From: Verrucomicrobiota bacterium
Lineage (GTDB): Bacteria > Verrucomicrobiota > Verrucomicrobiia > Limisphaerales > UBA1100
Reading direction: 5' to 3'
Assembly (NCBI GenBank): GCA_028872685.1
Contig: JAPKEI010000022.1
Coordinates: forward strand, 1 to 15,084
Length of the DNA: 15,084 nucleotides
Shown: piece by piece, positions 13,295 to 15,084 of the stretch
Layout of the letters: every line of letters begins with the position of its first letter
Numbering within the stretch: the stretch's first letter is position 1
Made by a program: the position numbers and the translations under genes
Notes under the pieces: model-generated
Seen by the model: only the letters and a program-made list of their open reading frames with translations
Told to the model about the DNA's origin: nothing
The model's database searches: none

Positions 13295-15049
13295 ATGGAC
13301 CTAAAATTTGCATGCCCAACTTGCCGCACTGAGCTGACCGTGGACGACGCCGCGGCCGGACAGTCGTTTGCGTGCCCGAACCCGAAATGCGGCGCCAAGG
13401 TCACCGTGCCCGCCAGCCAACCCACGCAATCGGCCGGCCCTCCGCCTCCGAGCAAACCTTCCGCCACCGCCAGTCCACCGCCCCCCAGCAAACCCGCCGG
13501 GGCCGCCGCACCGCCTCCGCCCAGCTCCACTCGCAACGTCGCCGGCCCTCCACCACCATCCGGTGGACGGGGGACAGCCGCACCGCAGCCATCGTCAGGC
13601 ACGCCACCTCCGCCTTCGGCCGCGCCTTATGAGAACTTTGATGACATCGAGGACGAAAGCCCGCAACACGGCAGCTACTCCTACGGCTTTCTGGCCACGG
13701 CGATTGATTCAAAAATGGCTACGCTGCGGGGCACGACCAATAGCTTTTTTCTCGGCACCAGTTCGCAGGTTTTCAAACTGGCCGGCGACATCGCGCTGCT
13801 CATTGTCGCCGTTGCTTGGTTGGGGATGGGATTGCACGCGGAATTCAAGGCCGACGACGACACGGCCGGCGAAGGCGATGCCGTTGAAAACATGGAGAAG
13901 TCCAAAGAGGATGAAGAAAAGAAAAAGAAGAACACCGAAAACGCCGCCATTTTCACCAAGACCATCCAGCCACTGTTACAGGAACGCTGCTACGATTGCC
14001 ACCAGGGCAAGGAAGCCAAGGCCAAGCTCGACCTCAGCGTTTTTGAAGACAACGACGAAACGGGAATTATGGGCCTGATGAGCGTGATCGGCGAAAACGC
14101 TGGCAACAGCGAGATTGTCACACGCGTCAAGAGCACGGACGATCCCATGCCGCCTGAAGACAAAGGCGAAAAACTCTCCGCCGAGCAGATCGAGGAACTG
14201 ACGAAATGGATCGACGCCGGCGCGCCACAGCCCGAGCCGGGTGTGGACGCCAAGGCCCTCATCCGCATCGCGGGGCTGATCTTCGTGGGCGTGCTGCCCA
14301 TTGCCTTTGTGCTCATCCTGCACTACCTCACCGGCGTGCTTTTCAATGCCGGCGATTCACTCATCAAATCCACGCCCAGTCGGCTCTCCAGCAGCGGACT
14401 GATGAAGGCAATGGCGCTGGTGGTTTTGCTCGCAGGCTTTGCCGCGGGCGCAGCGGGGATAATCTATGGCATCATTGATGCCACGCAGGGATTCAGTGAT
14501 AACTGGCTCAAGGTACTCGCCAAAATTGGTGGGGGCGTGGTGCTATATCTCTTCTGCGCATCGCTCGCGCGGTTGTGGCTCAAACCCGCGCAGCTGAACA
14601 TCAAGGTCGGCCCCGGCAATTCCGCCGGCGACGAGGCGCTGGGCATCATGGCGATGTTCTCCAAAACCATGCTCAAGACCGCCCCCATCATTTATGGGCT
14701 CGCGCTCATCTTTTGTTTGATGTTCACCGGCATGCAAATCCTGTCCGACGAAGGCGAAGTCGCCCCGCCCCCCGGCGAAGCCATGGAAGCCCCCGCCGTG
14801 CTTGGCCCCGCCGCCCCCAATGAAGGTGTGGTGGCCGGCCTGCTCACGCTCGCCAAAGAAACCCTTGGCGACGCCGTTACCTATTTCAAGGAATCCCCCC
14901 TCACCGTCGCCAGCAAATACGTGGACAAAGCGTCCGTGCTCACCATGGCCATAAAAATCCCCGTGTACCTATTTTTCTACTTCCTCTTCTCGTACGTAAT
15001 GGTCGAAGCCCTGAGAGCGCTCTTCTCCCTCCCCGGCCGCAGAAATTAG
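13295..15049 (+). CDS. Zinc-ribbon / Pro-rich linker / planctomycete-type cytochrome c multi-pass membrane protein
   Basis: This gene encodes 584 residues. Residues 1-38 form a zinc ribbon with C7, C10, C27 and C32 (CPTC...CPNPKC). Residues 48-111 form a proline-rich linker with five PPPPS units. A first membrane helix lies at about 164-183, followed by an acidic then lysine-rich stretch (EKSKEDEEKKKKN). A haem-c domain of the planctomycete cytochrome type spans about 218-310, with CYDCH (C232, C235, H236), candidate axial Met285 in DPMPPED and the typical LSAEQIEELTKWIDAGA end. Five more helices follow at about 322-350, 371-395, 410-430, 463-484 and 551-579. Six helices put both termini in the cytoplasm and the haem domain in the periplasm, matching where c-haem is attached. 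The C-terminal half is not recognised. The role is unknown; a membrane electron carrier or redox sensor linked to a cytoplasmic zinc module is a guess. Confidence 0.85.
   Translation: MDLKFACPTCRTELTVDDAAAGQSFACPNPKCGAKVTVPASQPTQSAGPPPPSKPSATASPPPPSKPAGAAAPPPPSSTRNVAGPPPPSGGRGTAAPQPSSGTPPPPSAAPYENFDDIEDESPQHGSYSYGFLATAIDSKMATLRGTTNSFFLGTSSQVFKLAGDIALLIVAVAWLGMGLHAEFKADDDTAGEGDAVENMEKSKEDEEKKKKNTENAAIFTKTIQPLLQERCYDCHQGKEAKAKLDLSVFEDNDETGIMGLMSVIGENAGNSEIVTRVKSTDDPMPPEDKGEKLSAEQIEELTKWIDAGAPQPEPGVDAKALIRIAGLIFVGVLPIAFVLILHYLTGVLFNAGDSLIKSTPSRLSSSGLMKAMALVVLLAGFAAGAAGIIYGIIDATQGFSDNWLKVLAKIGGGVVLYLFCASLARLWLKPAQLNIKVGPGNSAGDEALGIMAMFSKTMLKTAPIIYGLALIFCLMFTGMQILSDEGEVAPPPGEAMEAPAVLGPAAPNEGVVAGLLTLAKETLGDAVTYFKESPLTVASKYVDKASVLTMAIKIPVYLFFYFLFSYVMVEALRALFSLPGRRN
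13439..13582 (+). repeat. 36-bp (12-residue) tandem coding repeat, four copies
   Basis: Within the zinc-ribbon/cytochrome gene, PPPPS starts at residues 49, 61, 73 and 85, exactly 12 apart. A fifth copy lies at residue 104, after a 19-residue step. The seven residues between units are Ala/Gly/Ser/Thr-rich and diverged, while the proline core is kept. It probably arose by tandem duplication and serves as an extended cytoplasmic spacer between the zinc ribbon and the first membrane helix. Confidence 0.8.
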
Positions 15050-15084
15050 GCGAAGCCGCCAATTTCTATAAAAACGGGCATTTT
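15050..15084. other. Short non-coding tail at right edge
   Basis: These 35 bases follow the stop of the cytochrome gene. No terminator stem, promoter or start codon with a reading frame can be supported before the window ends. Confidence 0.5.

Noticed and set aside
1..15084. CRISPR arrays, insertion sequences, phage genes, tRNA or rRNA
   Set aside because: No spaced repeats, transposase or integrase motifs, terminal inverted repeats or cloverleaf sequences were seen.

Overview
The window looks like a chromosomal segment from a PVC-superphylum bacterium, most likely a Verrucomicrobiota lineage. The clues are a planctomycete-type cytochrome c domain (CxxCH followed by MPP and a WIDAGA motif), NlpI-like TPR proteins, a long plant/cyanobacterial-type IspH, and high G+C housekeeping genes. 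Taxonomy is an inference; there is no rRNA marker here. I see no mobile element, tRNA, rRNA or CRISPR. No gene-free stretch exceeds about 120 bases.

Layout. Positions 1-1946 (minus strand) carry two tandem paralogous, probably secreted TPR proteins; the left one runs off the window edge. Divergent from them is an EamA/DMT-family transporter (2038-2994). Next comes a compact arginine operon, argJ-argB-argD-argF (3115-7450), with ATGA overlaps or direct abutment between its genes. Then follow ispH (7487-8740) and a dNTP triphosphohydrolase (8746-9888). The latter converges with 1 nt to spare on a Ppx/GppA phosphatase (9890-10828, minus). Divergent from that is a small M50 site-2-protease homologue (10843-11511), then malate dehydrogenase (11555-12541), deoxyribose-phosphate aldolase (12548-13213), and a large multi-domain membrane protein with zinc ribbon, proline-rich linker and haem-c domain (13295-15049).

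The most striking signal is the 120-bp gap before argJ. It holds a near-consensus sigma-70 promoter (TTGACA, 17 nt, TATATT at 2999-3027). About ten bases after the -10 box lies a 15-codon ORF, MNLQTQSKSSRRRRR, ending in five consecutive Arg codons just before its stop. It sits directly upstream of four arginine-biosynthesis genes, so the simplest reading is an arginine-sensing leader peptide controlling the operon. The transcript would start almost on its ATG, so the leader may be translated leaderlessly. The second notable item is the 584-residue protein joining a cytoplasmic zinc ribbon, a 12-residue periodic PPPPS linker, a periplasmic c-haem domain and six predicted membrane helices.

Together, ArgJ (acetyl recycling), ArgB, ArgD and ArgF take glutamate to citrulline except for the ArgC step; argC, argG and argH are not in this window. 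The remaining genes are core metabolism (isoprenoid precursor, dNTP pool, polyphosphate or ppGpp, TCA cycle, deoxynucleoside salvage) with no obvious shared pathway.
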